64,000 bases of DNA from Solibacillus palustris. Lineage in GTDB: Bacteria; Bacillota; Bacilli; Bacillales_A; Planococcaceae. The stretch lies in NCBI RefSeq assembly GCF_022549215.1, contig NZ_JAKZFC010000002.1, positions 186,001 through 250,000 of the forward strand, read 5' to 3'. Both the position numbers and the translations under genes were made by a program. Shown here one piece after another: positions 18,757 to 28,356 of this stretch. The notes beneath the pieces were generated by a model. It did no database searches. It was not told the origin of the DNA and saw only the letters and a program-made list of their open reading frames with translations. The number at the start of each line of letters is the position of its first letter. Within the stretch, counting starts at the first letter, position 1.

Positions 18757-19275
18757 TTAATCATCATATTGAATCGATAAAATTTTTCCGGTAATGGCAT
18801 GAATTTGGATCGTTATTTCTTGATTGCCTTGCTCCATCTCTACAAAATAGTACCCGCCATCTGTTGTATTCTCAAAATCAGCCGAATCGATTTCACCAGA
18901 AATTTCATTTAGTGCAATCTCGATCACTTGTTGCTCTGTAAGGATTGTTGGGATTTGTGGTTGACTAGGCTGTTCCTCGGTTGTATTTTCGGTAGGGGGT
19001 ACATTGTTTTGTTGGATGATCGTTAGCTCAGAAAATTGACCGGTTTCATTGTTTACGGAGACTTCAAAAACTGAACCGTCCTTTTTAAATGACGTGACAA
19101 ATTCATCTGACTTTTCAACAACTGATACTATTTCTGCGTTATAGCTTTGTTCAACTTGCTTCGATATTTCGGCAATAGTCAATTGTTTGGGTGTCGTTAA
19201 TTGCTTTACGGCAAGGACGACAAACATCGTTAAAATAATCATAGTAACAATAAATAAAGCACGTTTACGATTCAT
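18757..19275 (-). CDS. Membrane-anchored PepSY domain protein
   Basis: A 172-residue protein with an N-terminal anchor (ALFIVTMIILTMFVVLAVK), a first PepSY-like half (about 30-85) and a clearer C-terminal PepSY (about 110-172, LTEQQVIEIALNEISGEIDS and QEITIQIHAITGKILSIQY), separated by a Thr/Glu/Pro-rich linker. ATG 19275 follows GGAGGT on the minus strand. The start overlaps the end of the histidine kinase gene by 11 bp, so the two are translationally coupled. This suggests it modulates or reports to that kinase. Confidence 0.85.
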   Translation of the reverse strand: MNRKRALFIVTMIILTMFVVLAVKQLTTPKQLTIAEISKQVEQSYNAEIVSVVEKSDEFVTSFKKDGSVFEVSVNNETGQFSELTIIQQNNVPPTENTTEEQPSQPQIPTILTEQQVIEIALNEISGEIDSADFENTTDGGYYFVEMEQGNQEITIQIHAITGKILSIQYDD

Positions 19276-20617
19276 ACGGATTACCTCCATGCAGCGGAAG
19301 TGTAATTTGAATAATTGTTCCTTGACCGAGTTCACTTTCTACGTGAATCGTTGCGTGTAGGCGAAGCGCTAATTCTTGTGCAATCGATAATCCAATACCA
19401 ACACCGCCTGTTTTTCGGTTCCGATCTTTATTAACGCGGTAAAAGCGGTTAAAGATATGTGGTAAATCTTGCTTTGGAATACCAATTCCGTTGTCTCGAA
19501 TTTCAATGTGTAAATACTCATCTACAGAAGCATGTAATTCAATGAAACCATCACTATATTTTCTCGCATTATCAATAAAAATAAAAAGTAATTGCTTTAG
19601 CATCGATTCATCAGTCATGACAACAACATTTGGTGCTTTCAGATGAATCTCTCGGTGATAGGCGGTTTGTACATTTGCAGCAATGGTTTGTAAAAACGAT
19701 GAAAGCTCGAAGTTACTAACTGTTATTTTTGTCGTTTCTGCTGACTTTGCAAGTGAGAGCATTTGTTCAATTAAGTGCTTCATATTAGCGCTTTCCTGAA
19801 TAATTGCATGTAGAGCTTCATCTGTAACTTCTACATTTTCGGTTCCGCGTCGTTTTAATAACTTAGCGTAGCTTTCAATGACTGTTAAAGGTGTTTTTAA
19901 TTCATGTGACGCATTGCCGATAAATTGCTGCTGCTTGTCATGCAAATCTTCAAGCTGTGCCATTAATGTATTGTACGTTGAAGTCATCTGCATGATTTCA
20001 TCCTTTGAGCGTTCGTTTACTGCTAATTGCTCGAAGCTAGATTGCTGAATATTTCGTTCCATCGTTGTTGTTAGCTTTGTAACGGGTTTGACGATTAATC
20101 GAACGAGCAATTGGCTTGCTAAAAAGATTGGTACAAGGGCGAGTAAGGTCATTAATAGTAAAATAATGAATAAGCGATTTAAATTTTCGGTAATTGTCGG
20201 TAACGGTTGAATGAATTTTGCTTCGACAATTTGCCCATCAGGCCAAATCATGGGTGTACTAATCGCGATGTATGGAATGTTACCAAATGATTTTACTGTG
20301 TATAGCTCGTTTTTTTGTGTTGCCACATCAATTTTTTCGGCTGTTGTTTGTAAACGAATTAACGTTTTATCGTTAGCATCTTGTACGATAATGGCACCAT
20401 CTGTTGGAATATGAGCACGAAATACCATATCAATACCTTCAGTTTGTTCTAGTGCACTAATTGCTGTTGTAAGCTCCAACGCGCGTGTTTGTAAGTGCTC
20501 AGCTTCTGTTGTAATTGCAAAATGTTCGTATAAAAAATAAATGCCGGTAAAACTGCTAATTAATATAACCATAGTTAAGGAAATCGAGACGATGTTGATT
20601 TTTGTTTTAAGCTTCAT
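19265..20617 (-). CDS. Membrane sensor histidine kinase
   Basis: A 450-residue sensor kinase. Two membrane segments (about 10-32 and 153-176) enclose an extracytoplasmic sensor of about 120 residues, followed by a HAMP linker (RLIVKPVTKLTTTMERNIQQ). The dimerisation domain has the phospho-acceptor histidine in NASHELKTPLTVIESYAK, and the ATPase domain has an N box (FIFIDNARKYS), DNGIGIP, FNRFYRV and GVGIGLSI. All kinase motifs are intact. It overlaps the response regulator gene upstream by 11 bp and the PepSY gene downstream by 11 bp, so the three form one tight operon. Confidence 0.94.
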   Translation of the reverse strand: MKLKTKINIVSISLTMVILISSFTGIYFLYEHFAITTEAEHLQTRALELTTAISALEQTEGIDMVFRAHIPTDGAIIVQDANDKTLIRLQTTAEKIDVATQKNELYTVKSFGNIPYIAISTPMIWPDGQIVEAKFIQPLPTITENLNRLFIILLLMTLLALVPIFLASQLLVRLIVKPVTKLTTTMERNIQQSSFEQLAVNERSKDEIMQMTSTYNTLMAQLEDLHDKQQQFIGNASHELKTPLTVIESYAKLLKRRGTENVEVTDEALHAIIQESANMKHLIEQMLSLAKSAETTKITVSNFELSSFLQTIAANVQTAYHREIHLKAPNVVVMTDESMLKQLLFIFIDNARKYSDGFIELHASVDEYLHIEIRDNGIGIPKQDLPHIFNRFYRVNKDRNRKTGGVGIGLSIAQELALRLHATIHVESELGQGTIIQITLPLHGGNPYES

Positions 20618-21305
20618 GCGCCGCTTCCTTTAATACATAGCCAACACCGCGCACTGTATAAAGAAGTGACGGAAGCTGAAATGGTTGGTCAAGCTTTTGG
20701 CGCAAATAACGAATATAGACATCGACGACATTCGTATCGCCAAAATAATCATAGCTCCATACCGCATTTAAAATTTGTTCACGTGATTGCACAAGCCTTG
20801 GATGCTTCATAAAATGTGCAAGTAAATCAAATTCTCTAACAGTCAGCTCAACTAAATGACCAGCACGCCATACTTCACGTGTTTGTTCATTTAATGTAAT
20901 ATCCTCAAATTCTAAAGCTTGCTCCTGTTTAGGTGCTGCTTTAGTAGTAAAACGCAGCGCTACACGAATTCGAGCAAGCAGTTCTTCAAATTCAAAGGGC
21001 TTAGTCACATAATCATTAGCTCCGTAATCGAGCCCATTGACTTTATCTTGGATTTCACTTTTTGCCGTTAATAAAATGATAGGGATTGTTTCATTATGTT
21101 TACGAATTCGCTTCAAAACGTCTAAACCATTCATTCCCGGAAGCATCACATCGAGTAAAATCAAATCAACAGGTTGATCATGAAATGCGAGTAGACCGTC
21201 TGTTCCGGTGTGCGTCACGATTGTTTCATAGCCTTCAAATGACAACTCAAGTTGGAGTACACGCGCGATTTGTTGTTCATCTTCAACGATTAATATAGTC
21301 GTCAT
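20607..21305 (-). CDS. OmpR-family response regulator
   Basis: A 232-residue regulator, partner of the overlapping kinase. The receiver has acidic residues in IVEDEQQ, the phospho-acceptor D52 in LLDVMLPGMNG and the lysine in VTKPFEFEEL. The winged-helix DNA-binding domain (about 130-228) includes LTVREFDLLAHFMKHPR, VDVYIRYLRQKLD and the final VRGVGYVLK. It is the first gene of the minus-strand operon and is divergent from an ECF sigma gene. Target genes probably include its own operon. Confidence 0.94.
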   Translation of the reverse strand: MTTILIVEDEQQIARVLQLELSFEGYETIVTHTGTDGLLAFHDQPVDLILLDVMLPGMNGLDVLKRIRKHNETIPIILLTAKSEIQDKVNGLDYGANDYVTKPFEFEELLARIRVALRFTTKAAPKQEQALEFEDITLNEQTREVWRAGHLVELTVREFDLLAHFMKHPRLVQSREQILNAVWSYDYFGDTNVVDVYIRYLRQKLDQPFQLPSLLYTVRGVGYVLKEAAHEA

Positions 21306-21381
21306 GACATTTACCTGCCTTTCTTTTAATCTAATGGTAGTGGATGTTTAGAAAAAATACAAAGAAAGTATGACAGGTTTT

Positions 21382-21411
21382 GAACCGGAAATGTTGCTAA
21401 GTTTCGTCTAA
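21382..21411 (+). promoter_or_regulatory. Candidate ECF-type promoter of the second sigma gene
   Basis: TGAACC at 21382-21387 and a perfect CGTCTA at 21406-21411 resemble the TGAAAC / CGTCTA consensus of Bacillus ECF factors. The 18-base spacing is two longer than usual, so the -35 assignment is uncertain. It lies 24 bp before the sigma gene. Confidence 0.4.
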
Positions 21412-21435
21412 GTGGTGAGAAAGGGGGGCAAGAGC

Positions 21436-21948
21436 ATGTTAACAAATGAAGAAATGCATCACTATATGGATACACATAGCCCTTACTTGCTGCAGCTGAG
21501 CTTTATGTATGTAAAGGATTGGAGCAGTTCAGAGGATATTGTACAAGAAGTATTTATTCAATTTTTTAAGACATTTGATCAATATGAACAGCGTGCAAGT
21601 GTAAAAACGTATTTAACGAAAATGACCATTCATAAATGTTATGACTATTTACGAAGTTTCGCGTCACGAAAAAAGACTCTGATGAAGGTAATCGCACAAA
21701 AACAGCCGGTTAGTTATGAATTCCAAAATCTAGCAGAGCAAAGTAAATTGATGCAATATGTTTTAGACTTACCGATGAAGTACCGAGAAATGATCATCCT
21801 TTACTATTACGAAGAATTAACGACATCTGAAATCGCTATGTTACTTAGTTTATCGGACAATACGGTGAAAACAAGATTAAGGCGAGCGCGTGTAAGGTTA
21901 AAGATACATATTACAAATGAGGATTGGAGGGAATTATTACATGAATAA
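21436..21948 (+). CDS. ECF-type RNA polymerase sigma factor (second pair)
   Basis: A 170-residue group-4 sigma factor. Region 2 (about 15-75) contains SSEDIVQEVFIQFFKTF and KTYLTKMTIHKCYDYLRS. Region 4 (about 110-160) contains LPMKYREMIILYYYEELT and the helix-turn-helix TTSEIAMLLSLSDNTVKTRL. AAGGGGGGCAAGAGC precedes ATG 21436. The next gene overlaps by 8 bp and codes for a one-span membrane protein, the normal arrangement for a sigma/anti-sigma pair. Confidence 0.93.
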   Translation: MLTNEEMHHYMDTHSPYLLQLSFMYVKDWSSSEDIVQEVFIQFFKTFDQYEQRASVKTYLTKMTIHKCYDYLRSFASRKKTLMKVIAQKQPVSYEFQNLAEQSKLMQYVLDLPMKYREMIILYYYEELTTSEIAMLLSLSDNTVKTRLRRARVRLKIHITNEDWRELLHE

Positions 21949-23476
21949 CTTTCAAAAGGAACGTACTAAGTTAATGCCGAAAAAGGGATTAAGTGAAGCA
22001 AGCAAACGCGCGGTCATTCAAGCAGTCCATACACCGAATCGAAAATCAAAAAAATGGGTTCCTGCAGTGACTGTTGCAGGAGTGGTCGCGGCAAGTTCGT
22101 TTTTGCTGTTGATTGAACAAAAACAAGAACAACCAGTCACTTCCGAAATAGAGCAATCGTTGACGAGCGAATCATTTGCCGAAAGCTTTATTCAAGATAA
22201 TCATTTACAAAATACAGAAGTACTGTATGAGCAGCACGATGTTCGTTCTAAAAATGATGAGTTTATCATTGTGAAAGAAATTGTTGATGGCGAATCATTA
22301 TATCAATTTGCATTTGGTCATTATAATGAAAAGGAACAGCGTTGGTGGACGGACGAACGTATGACTTTGTTTGAAGATTTTCCGGTTACAGTAACAAATT
22401 TTGCAATCGACAGTGGTCAATTAAAAATAGGACTAATTGAAAATGAACAGGTTGAGGCTATTTGTATAGGAGATAAACAGGCAACAATCGTTGAAGATTC
22501 AGCTGGACAGCGCATATGGTTTCATTTTGAGGATTCCATTTTTAAACCTGTTTATGAAGTAATTGACGGTAAAAAATCACGTATGGCAAGTTCGATAAAT
22601 GCACGGGTCGATTCGATAGTTCCTATTCTTGAGCCAGTCGAAGAACATTTACAAACGGTTCAATATGAGGACAATACGATGCATCGTGGTCATGACGAAT
22701 ATACAAAGTTTCCACTTGTCATTGATCCATATTATTATGTACAGGAAAGCTATAAGATGGGGGACGTCATTGCATATAAACAAGATGGGAAGCTACAAAT
22801 TAGTCGTATTTTAGCGACGGACGAGGGCAGCATTAGTTTAGTGGATGATACTCTTATTAAAGGGGAATATATACAACCATTGGACGGTCCATTTTACATG
22901 TGGCCAACATATGACGGAGATAACGGCATTTATAAAGGCCAATCAAAAATATATGATAAACCAAATCGTGATGAGCTTCTTGTTATTCCAGACAACTGGG
23001 CGAGTGACGGCTATCAAGGCATCATCGAAAAGAGCCAAATAGTGGGTGCGGTGCTTGGCTATGATTTAACACAGTTAACGAATACATTAACAGTCGAGGA
23101 GCTACAATTATTTGCTCAATTACAGCGCTCCAAGGAAAATGTAGAAGCATTGTTAAAGGATAGCTCAGTGAATACTATTGTCCGCTTGTATTTATATGCA
23201 AATTATGTAGAGGATTATCAATTGATGTACGCATTAATGGACATTACAGAAGAAGTGCCGCCGTATGAACAATGGAAAAAACAGGTTGTAAAGACGAATA
23301 AACAGCATTTATTAAAAGATATCTATGAAATGGGTTACGCACAATTAACAAAAGACGAATCAAAGCTAAGATTTACCGATCCGATGTCTGAAAACATTAT
23401 TAACCAATACAAAGTTTCTAAAACTGATAAGGGATGGAGAGTTGGTTATACAACTGTGTCAGGAAATCTTGATTAG
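21941..23476 (+). CDS. Single-span membrane protein, probable anti-sigma factor with large outer domain
   Basis: A 511-residue protein. A short basic cytoplasmic segment (about 1-45) leads into one membrane span (about 45-64, WVPAVTVAGVVAASSFLLLI) and a large extracytoplasmic domain of about 440 residues. The middle (about 265-370, with VIDPYYYVQESYKMGDVIAY and QISRILATDEGSISLVDD) looks like a signal-peptidase-like beta fold. GGAGGGAATTATTAC precedes ATG 21941, inside the end of the sigma gene. The anti-sigma role is inferred from coupling and topology; the outer domain is where a signal would be sensed. Confidence 0.65.
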   Translation: MNNFQKERTKLMPKKGLSEASKRAVIQAVHTPNRKSKKWVPAVTVAGVVAASSFLLLIEQKQEQPVTSEIEQSLTSESFAESFIQDNHLQNTEVLYEQHDVRSKNDEFIIVKEIVDGESLYQFAFGHYNEKEQRWWTDERMTLFEDFPVTVTNFAIDSGQLKIGLIENEQVEAICIGDKQATIVEDSAGQRIWFHFEDSIFKPVYEVIDGKKSRMASSINARVDSIVPILEPVEEHLQTVQYEDNTMHRGHDEYTKFPLVIDPYYYVQESYKMGDVIAYKQDGKLQISRILATDEGSISLVDDTLIKGEYIQPLDGPFYMWPTYDGDNGIYKGQSKIYDKPNRDELLVIPDNWASDGYQGIIEKSQIVGAVLGYDLTQLTNTLTVEELQLFAQLQRSKENVEALLKDSSVNTIVRLYLYANYVEDYQLMYALMDITEEVPPYEQWKKQVVKTNKQHLLKDIYEMGYAQLTKDESKLRFTDPMSENIINQYKVSKTDKGWRVGYTTVSGNLD

Positions 23477-23502
23477 CAATAATTATTAAAAATGAAATCA
23501 AA

Positions 23503-23545
23503 AATGGGAGTGCAAGAAAATTAATTTCTAGCACTCCCATTGTAA
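23503..23545 (+). terminator. Terminator between convergent operons
   Basis: AATGGGAGTGC at 23503-23513 is the exact complement of GCACTCCCATT at 23531-23541, giving an 11-bp stem. It probably serves the sigma operon; the opposite side lacks a long T run. Confidence 0.75.
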
Positions 23546-23596
23546 TTTGAGGAAAGCACTTTCTAATAAGCCTAGACTTCTTGTAGTGCAAAATCG

Positions 23597-25396
23597 TTAA
23601 ACATTCAACATTTGACCAAATATCCCTTGCTCCTCAATGAGTTGGTTACGCGAACCTTGTTCTACAATTTGCCCTTGGTTTAGTACGATGACGTAATCCA
23701 CCTGTGAAATGGTATTGAGGCGGTGGGCAATAATAAAACTTGTCCGACCTTGCATTAATTTTTCAAGCGCGGCTTGGATATGCAGTTCGGTTACAGTATC
23801 AATGCTACTTGTAGCTTCATCTAATAATAAAATTTTCGGATTAGCAACAAAGGCACGTGCAATAGATATTAACTGCTTTTGCCCTTGTGAAATTTGACTG
23901 CCATCACCCGAAATCAAGGTATCATAGCCGTTTGGTAACCTATCAATAAAGCTATGCGCATTTGCCTTTTTTGCCGCTTCGATAATTTCCTCGTCGGTTG
24001 CATCAAGCTTACCATAACGGATATTGTCTTTAATCGACATTTCAAATAAAAACGGATCCTGTAATACAAAGGCCATTTGTTTTCGTAAATTGGCTTTCGA
24101 AATTTCCTCGATCGGCACACCATCAAATAAAATTCGTCCGGCAGTTTTTTCATATAGCCCTGTTAACAGCTGCATAATGGTTGTTTTACCAGCACCCGTT
24201 TGGCCAATTAACGCAACAGATTGCCCGGATTCTACATTAAATGAAACGTTTAAAAGGGTAGGATTTACAGCATCTTGATCGTATTGGAATGATACATTAT
24301 CAAAACGAACATCACCTGATAAGGTTACGTTATTTCCTTCGATTTGGTCAGGCTTTTCATCTAAAATTAAAAACACACGCTCAGCCCCAGCAAGTGCTGA
24401 TAATACGGTATTAAATTGGTTGGCTAAATCGTTTAATGGACGTGTAAACTGACGCGCATATTCCGTAAAAATAACAATCGTTCCAATGGATATATGTCCG
24501 TAATACGCGAAAATACCACCAATGCAGGCAACAATAGCAAAGCTTAAACTATTTAATGTGTTCATTACTTTTGGGATGAAGCCAGAATAGGTCAAACTCC
24601 AAAATCCAACTGTTCGAATACGGTTATTTTTTTCATCAAACTGTCTTAGCATTTCTTGTTCTTGTGAAAACGCCTTTACGACATGTTGCCCAGTAATCGA
24701 CTCTTCAATCAAACCATTCATTTCCCCAATGGCGGCCTGTTGTTGTTTAAAGAGTAAGCTCGTACGCTTTGTAATCCAGCGCATACCATAAAACATTAGT
24801 GGAATTATAAGCATCGTCACAAGGGTTAGCAGTGGGCTCAACCAAAGCATTACGGCAACAGTACCTGTTAGTGTTAATATACTAGAAATGACTTGAATAA
24901 ATGCACTGTTTAATGTTGAGCTAATTGTTTCGATATCATTTGTTGCACGGCTCATTAGTTCACCGTGCTTGCGTTTATCGAAAAAGCGTAGTGGCAGCTT
25001 AAAGAAATGCTCATATAACTGCGTACGAATACGATATACGGTTTGCTGTGCAATGCTAACCATCCAATAGTTTTGGAAGTAACTTGCAAGTCCATAAAGT
25101 AGGTAAGTTAGCGCTAAGCCATAAAGCCATTGATCGAGTGTGCTAAGGGAGCCACCTTCAATAAAACGGTCGATTAATCGGCCAATAATAAATGGACCAA
25201 TAAGTGCCAGTACAGAACTTACCACCACTAAAAATAAAACAACCATTAATTGCGCTTTTTGTTCGGCGACGAAATCTAAAATACGCTTAATCGTGTACGT
25301 CCAGTTTTCCGCACGAGCACCTTTTTTCTTTTTGCCGCTTGTTTGCTTAATTTGTTCTTTCGTAATAATCGGTTCATAGTTAAAAAATTTCCTCAT
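23597..25396 (-). CDS. Heterodimeric ABC exporter subunit (YfiC-like, catalytic Walker B)
   Basis: A 599-residue half-transporter: six membrane segments (about 50-340) fused to an ATPase domain (about 360-599). The ATPase has Walker A GQTGAGKTT, Walker B ILLLDEATSSID with the catalytic glutamate, and a switch histidine in IIAHRLNT, but its signature is the degenerate ISQGQKQ. The neighbouring 571-residue subunit has the reverse pattern, so the two make one intact and one degenerate ATP site, as in heterodimeric exporters of the YfiBC/BmrCD type. It overlaps the upstream subunit by 4 bp. Likely cargo is drugs or lipids; not readable. Confidence 0.9.
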   Translation of the reverse strand: MRKFFNYEPIITKEQIKQTSGKKKKGARAENWTYTIKRILDFVAEQKAQLMVVLFLVVVSSVLALIGPFIIGRLIDRFIEGGSLSTLDQWLYGLALTYLLYGLASYFQNYWMVSIAQQTVYRIRTQLYEHFFKLPLRFFDKRKHGELMSRATNDIETISSTLNSAFIQVISSILTLTGTVAVMLWLSPLLTLVTMLIIPLMFYGMRWITKRTSLLFKQQQAAIGEMNGLIEESITGQHVVKAFSQEQEMLRQFDEKNNRIRTVGFWSLTYSGFIPKVMNTLNSLSFAIVACIGGIFAYYGHISIGTIVIFTEYARQFTRPLNDLANQFNTVLSALAGAERVFLILDEKPDQIEGNNVTLSGDVRFDNVSFQYDQDAVNPTLLNVSFNVESGQSVALIGQTGAGKTTIMQLLTGLYEKTAGRILFDGVPIEEISKANLRKQMAFVLQDPFLFEMSIKDNIRYGKLDATDEEIIEAAKKANAHSFIDRLPNGYDTLISGDGSQISQGQKQLISIARAFVANPKILLLDEATSSIDTVTELHIQAALEKLMQGRTSFIIAHRLNTISQVDYVIVLNQGQIVEQGSRNQLIEEQGIFGQMLNV

Positions 25397-27108
25397 GCAA
25401 GCACCTCCTGTTGAGAAGCCACAATTTTCTTGTATAATTTGTTTGTTTGTAAAAGCTCCTCATGAGTACCGAATCCACTTAGTTTACCTTCTTCAATTAG
25501 TAAAATACGGTCTGCTGTTTGGGCTGTATGAATTTTTTGTGTAACAACCAGCATTGTTAGTGGTTCTTCATCAAGTGCTTGCCAAAGTTTTTTCTCGGTA
25601 TTTACATCAAGCGCAGAAGTACTATCATCTAAAATTAAAAGTGATGATGGCTTTAGTAAAGCACGTGCAATCGCTAAACGCTGCTTTTGGCCACCAGATA
25701 AGTTAATACCGCGTTGACCAATCATTGTCTCATATTGATGTTCAAATGATTCAATAGCATTGTGAATTTGTGCTTTTTTTGTAGCGGCAATAATTTCTTC
25801 GTATGAAGCATCCTGACGCCCCCAACGTAAATTTTCTAAAATTGATCCCGAAAATAATAACGATTGCTGTGGTACATAGGCAATAGAATGGCGTAGTTGC
25901 TGTAATGGAATATCCTGAATATTTTTCTCGTTAATATAAATGGCTCCCGAGGTTGCTTCATAAAAATTTTCAACAAGTTGTAAGATTGTTGATTTTCCTG
26001 AGCCGGTTGCCCCCATAATGGCAATTTTTTCACCGCTTTGAATTGTAAATGATAAATTGTGTAATGTTTCGTCAGTTGATTTTGGATAGTGGAACGACAC
26101 ATCGTCGAACCGAATTTTAAAGCTTTGTAATAGGGGGGGGCTGGATACTTGAATCTCTTCTGTACCATCCGTAATAGTTAACACTTCCTCGATTCGTTCA
26201 GCTGAAGCCTTTGCACGGGCATAAGCAATAATGATAAATGAAAACATTGAAAACGCTGAAGTCATGCGGAATGCATAGTTAATGATTGCAGCTAAATCCC
26301 CAGCTAAAATATCATTTGCTCGAATTGCATCCGCACCGACCCAAATGACCACTAGTAAGCTAATATTCATTACAAATTGTAAAATTGGTAGCGCAATTTC
26401 CATAACGCGTGTCGCTTTTATTGTATCGAATTTTAAGTCTTCTGCGACACTTTGGAACCGGCTAGCCTCAAAGTTCCCACGCATATACGCTTTGATTAAA
26501 CGTACCGCCTGTAATCCTTCTTGAAGCTGACGATTTACGCCATCTAGACGATTTTGTACCTGTGCAAATAACTTAATTCCAATAGAAATCATCCATACTA
26601 AAAAGATGACTAAGAAAGGAAAACTGATACATAAAATAAATGCGAGTTTTGCGTTAATGACAAATGCAATAATGATTGATCCAATGGCCATAAGTGGCGC
26701 TTTCATGGCGATTCGAAGCATCATAAAGACGATGTTCATAGTTTGCGTAACGTCGCTTGTTAAACGTGTAATCAAACTAGACGATGGATAGGATAAGTAA
26801 GTCGCCATCGTAAGTGATTGAATTTTACTATACAGTGCTTTTCGTAAATCAAATCCGAAACTATGTGCAACATGTGCTGAAAAGAAGGAATTGAGGACAC
26901 CACTCAATAGTGAGAACAGTGCAAGCACAAAAAGGCTACCACCCCAAAATGCAACACTGTTGAAGTTATCCTCTAGCAGACCTTTATTAATAATGTTGGC
27001 CATAAAGAGCGGTTGAATTAAATCGCTCGCAAGCTCTAGTAACATTAAGAAAAATGCAATCAGCGCGGGCCATTTATAACGCCTCGCAAATTGTAAAACA
27101 GTTTTCAT
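25393..27108 (-). CDS. Heterodimeric ABC exporter subunit (YfiB-like, degenerate Walker B)
   Basis: A 571-residue half-transporter, the first gene of the pair. Six membrane segments fill about 15-300 and the ATPase domain about 330-571, with Walker A GATGSGKST and the canonical signature LSGGQKQR. Walker B is LLILDDSTSALD with aspartate in place of the catalytic glutamate, and the switch histidine is replaced (VVTQKIHT). Combined with its partner this leaves one working composite ATP site. The minus-strand ATG at 27108 is preceded by AAGGAGTATTAAC. Confidence 0.9.
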   Translation of the reverse strand: MKTVLQFARRYKWPALIAFFLMLLELASDLIQPLFMANIINKGLLEDNFNSVAFWGGSLFVLALFSLLSGVLNSFFSAHVAHSFGFDLRKALYSKIQSLTMATYLSYPSSSLITRLTSDVTQTMNIVFMMLRIAMKAPLMAIGSIIIAFVINAKLAFILCISFPFLVIFLVWMISIGIKLFAQVQNRLDGVNRQLQEGLQAVRLIKAYMRGNFEASRFQSVAEDLKFDTIKATRVMEIALPILQFVMNISLLVVIWVGADAIRANDILAGDLAAIINYAFRMTSAFSMFSFIIIAYARAKASAERIEEVLTITDGTEEIQVSSPPLLQSFKIRFDDVSFHYPKSTDETLHNLSFTIQSGEKIAIMGATGSGKSTILQLVENFYEATSGAIYINEKNIQDIPLQQLRHSIAYVPQQSLLFSGSILENLRWGRQDASYEEIIAATKKAQIHNAIESFEHQYETMIGQRGINLSGGQKQRLAIARALLKPSSLLILDDSTSALDVNTEKKLWQALDEEPLTMLVVTQKIHTAQTADRILLIEEGKLSGFGTHEELLQTNKLYKKIVASQQEVLA

Positions 27109-27215
27109 GTTAATACTCCTTGCCTTGAAATAAACTGAATTTTATTTTTATTATGCCAAATTATTTTTGTGAACTCAATGTAAATAGTTCGGGTTGCTAA
27201 ATAATTTTATAGAAT

Positions 27216-27251
27216 CAAAAAAGAGAATATACAAACTTGTACATTCTCTTT
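27216..27251 (-). terminator. Terminator of yqhQ
   Basis: On the minus strand AAAGAGAATGTACAA pairs with TTGTATATTCTCTTT, followed by a T run (AAAAAA on the plus strand at 27217-27222). It lies directly after the yqhQ stop. Confidence 0.8.
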
Positions 27252-27257
27252 GGCATA

Positions 27258-28196
27258 TTAATCATGCGCTAAAGTTTTAGCGACTTCTGGATTTTTTTCT
27301 ACTTCGTGTAGCTTGTTGAATGACGCGATTGCCACTTCAACCATTTCATCTTTTGGCTCTTTTGTAGTTAGTAATTGTAGCCAAAGCCCAGGATAACCTA
27401 AGAAGCGAAGCCCCGGAACATCACGCACCGCATTCGTTGCTTGTAACACTTCAAATGAAATCCCAATTACTACAGGAATTAATAAAATGCGACTCATTAA
27501 ACGTACCCAAAGAGGATCTACTGGAACGAAGAAATATGTAAACATCCCAACAATAACAGTAAATAAAATAAAACTTGAACCACAACGATAATGTAAACGT
27601 GATTGCTTTTGTACGTTTTCGACCGTTAATTCTAAACCAGCTTCATGACAGTTGATGACTTTATGCTCAGCACCATGATATTGGAATACACGCTTAATCA
27701 GTGGTGTCATAGTAATAAGTTGTAAATATGCTAATAATAGAATTAATTTAAAACCGGTTTCGATAAAAATTTGTATCGTTTTTCCAGGGAACCATGGCTT
27801 AAAAAATTCAGCCAAAAACATAGGCACTAACGTGAAGACGAACTTCCCAAATAAAAATGATATTACACCAATTGCAGCAACGCCTAGTATCATCATTAAT
27901 TTTGATGGCTCTTCACCACTATTTTCTTCTTCCTCACCAGGGTTTACATCATAACGATCTGAAGCAAACTGCAAATGGCGTGAACCAAATCCTGCCGATT
28001 CGATCAAAGCCACAACCCCACGAACAATAGGAATTTTCTTCAGCTTTTGATAAATCGGCTTTTTCTCTTTTTTAACATGGAAGTAATCAATTGAATTGTC
28101 ATTTCGACGAATTGCAGTAACCATATGATCTTGTCCTGTGAACATAACACCTTCTAAGAGTGCTTGTCCACCATATACTGGCGCGTTATTACTCAT
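27258..28196 (-). CDS. yqhQ: DUF1385 membrane protein YqhQ
   Basis: A conserved membrane protein of 312 residues and unknown molecular function. The N-terminus NNAPVYGGQALLEGVMFTG and the middle RVFQYHGAEHKVINCHEAG are hallmarks of DUF1385, as is the C-terminal GLWLQLLTTKEP. Four or five hydrophobic segments lie between about 105 and 240. In B. subtilis it is also divergent from yqhR next to aroQ and efp. ATG 28196 is chosen because MSNNAPVYGGQ matches the usual N-terminus; GTG 28211 in the same frame is the alternative. Confidence 0.92.
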   Translation of the reverse strand: MSNNAPVYGGQALLEGVMFTGQDHMVTAIRRNDNSIDYFHVKKEKKPIYQKLKKIPIVRGVVALIESAGFGSRHLQFASDRYDVNPGEEEENSGEEPSKLMMILGVAAIGVISFLFGKFVFTLVPMFLAEFFKPWFPGKTIQIFIETGFKLILLLAYLQLITMTPLIKRVFQYHGAEHKVINCHEAGLELTVENVQKQSRLHYRCGSSFILFTVIVGMFTYFFVPVDPLWVRLMSRILLIPVVIGISFEVLQATNAVRDVPGLRFLGYPGLWLQLLTTKEPKDEMVEVAIASFNKLHEVEKNPEVAKTLAHD

Positions 28197-28356
28197 TTTT
28201 ACGTACACCACTCTCTTTCTCTATTTTGCACAGCAGAGTACTAACGTCCGTCATGCAAGTTTCATTTTCATATTGTACTAAATTTTGTAGAAAAGCACTA
28301 CGTATCGGCATAGGAATTTTTGAATTGTGCATACTAGTCCGTATGGAAGGGGAGTT

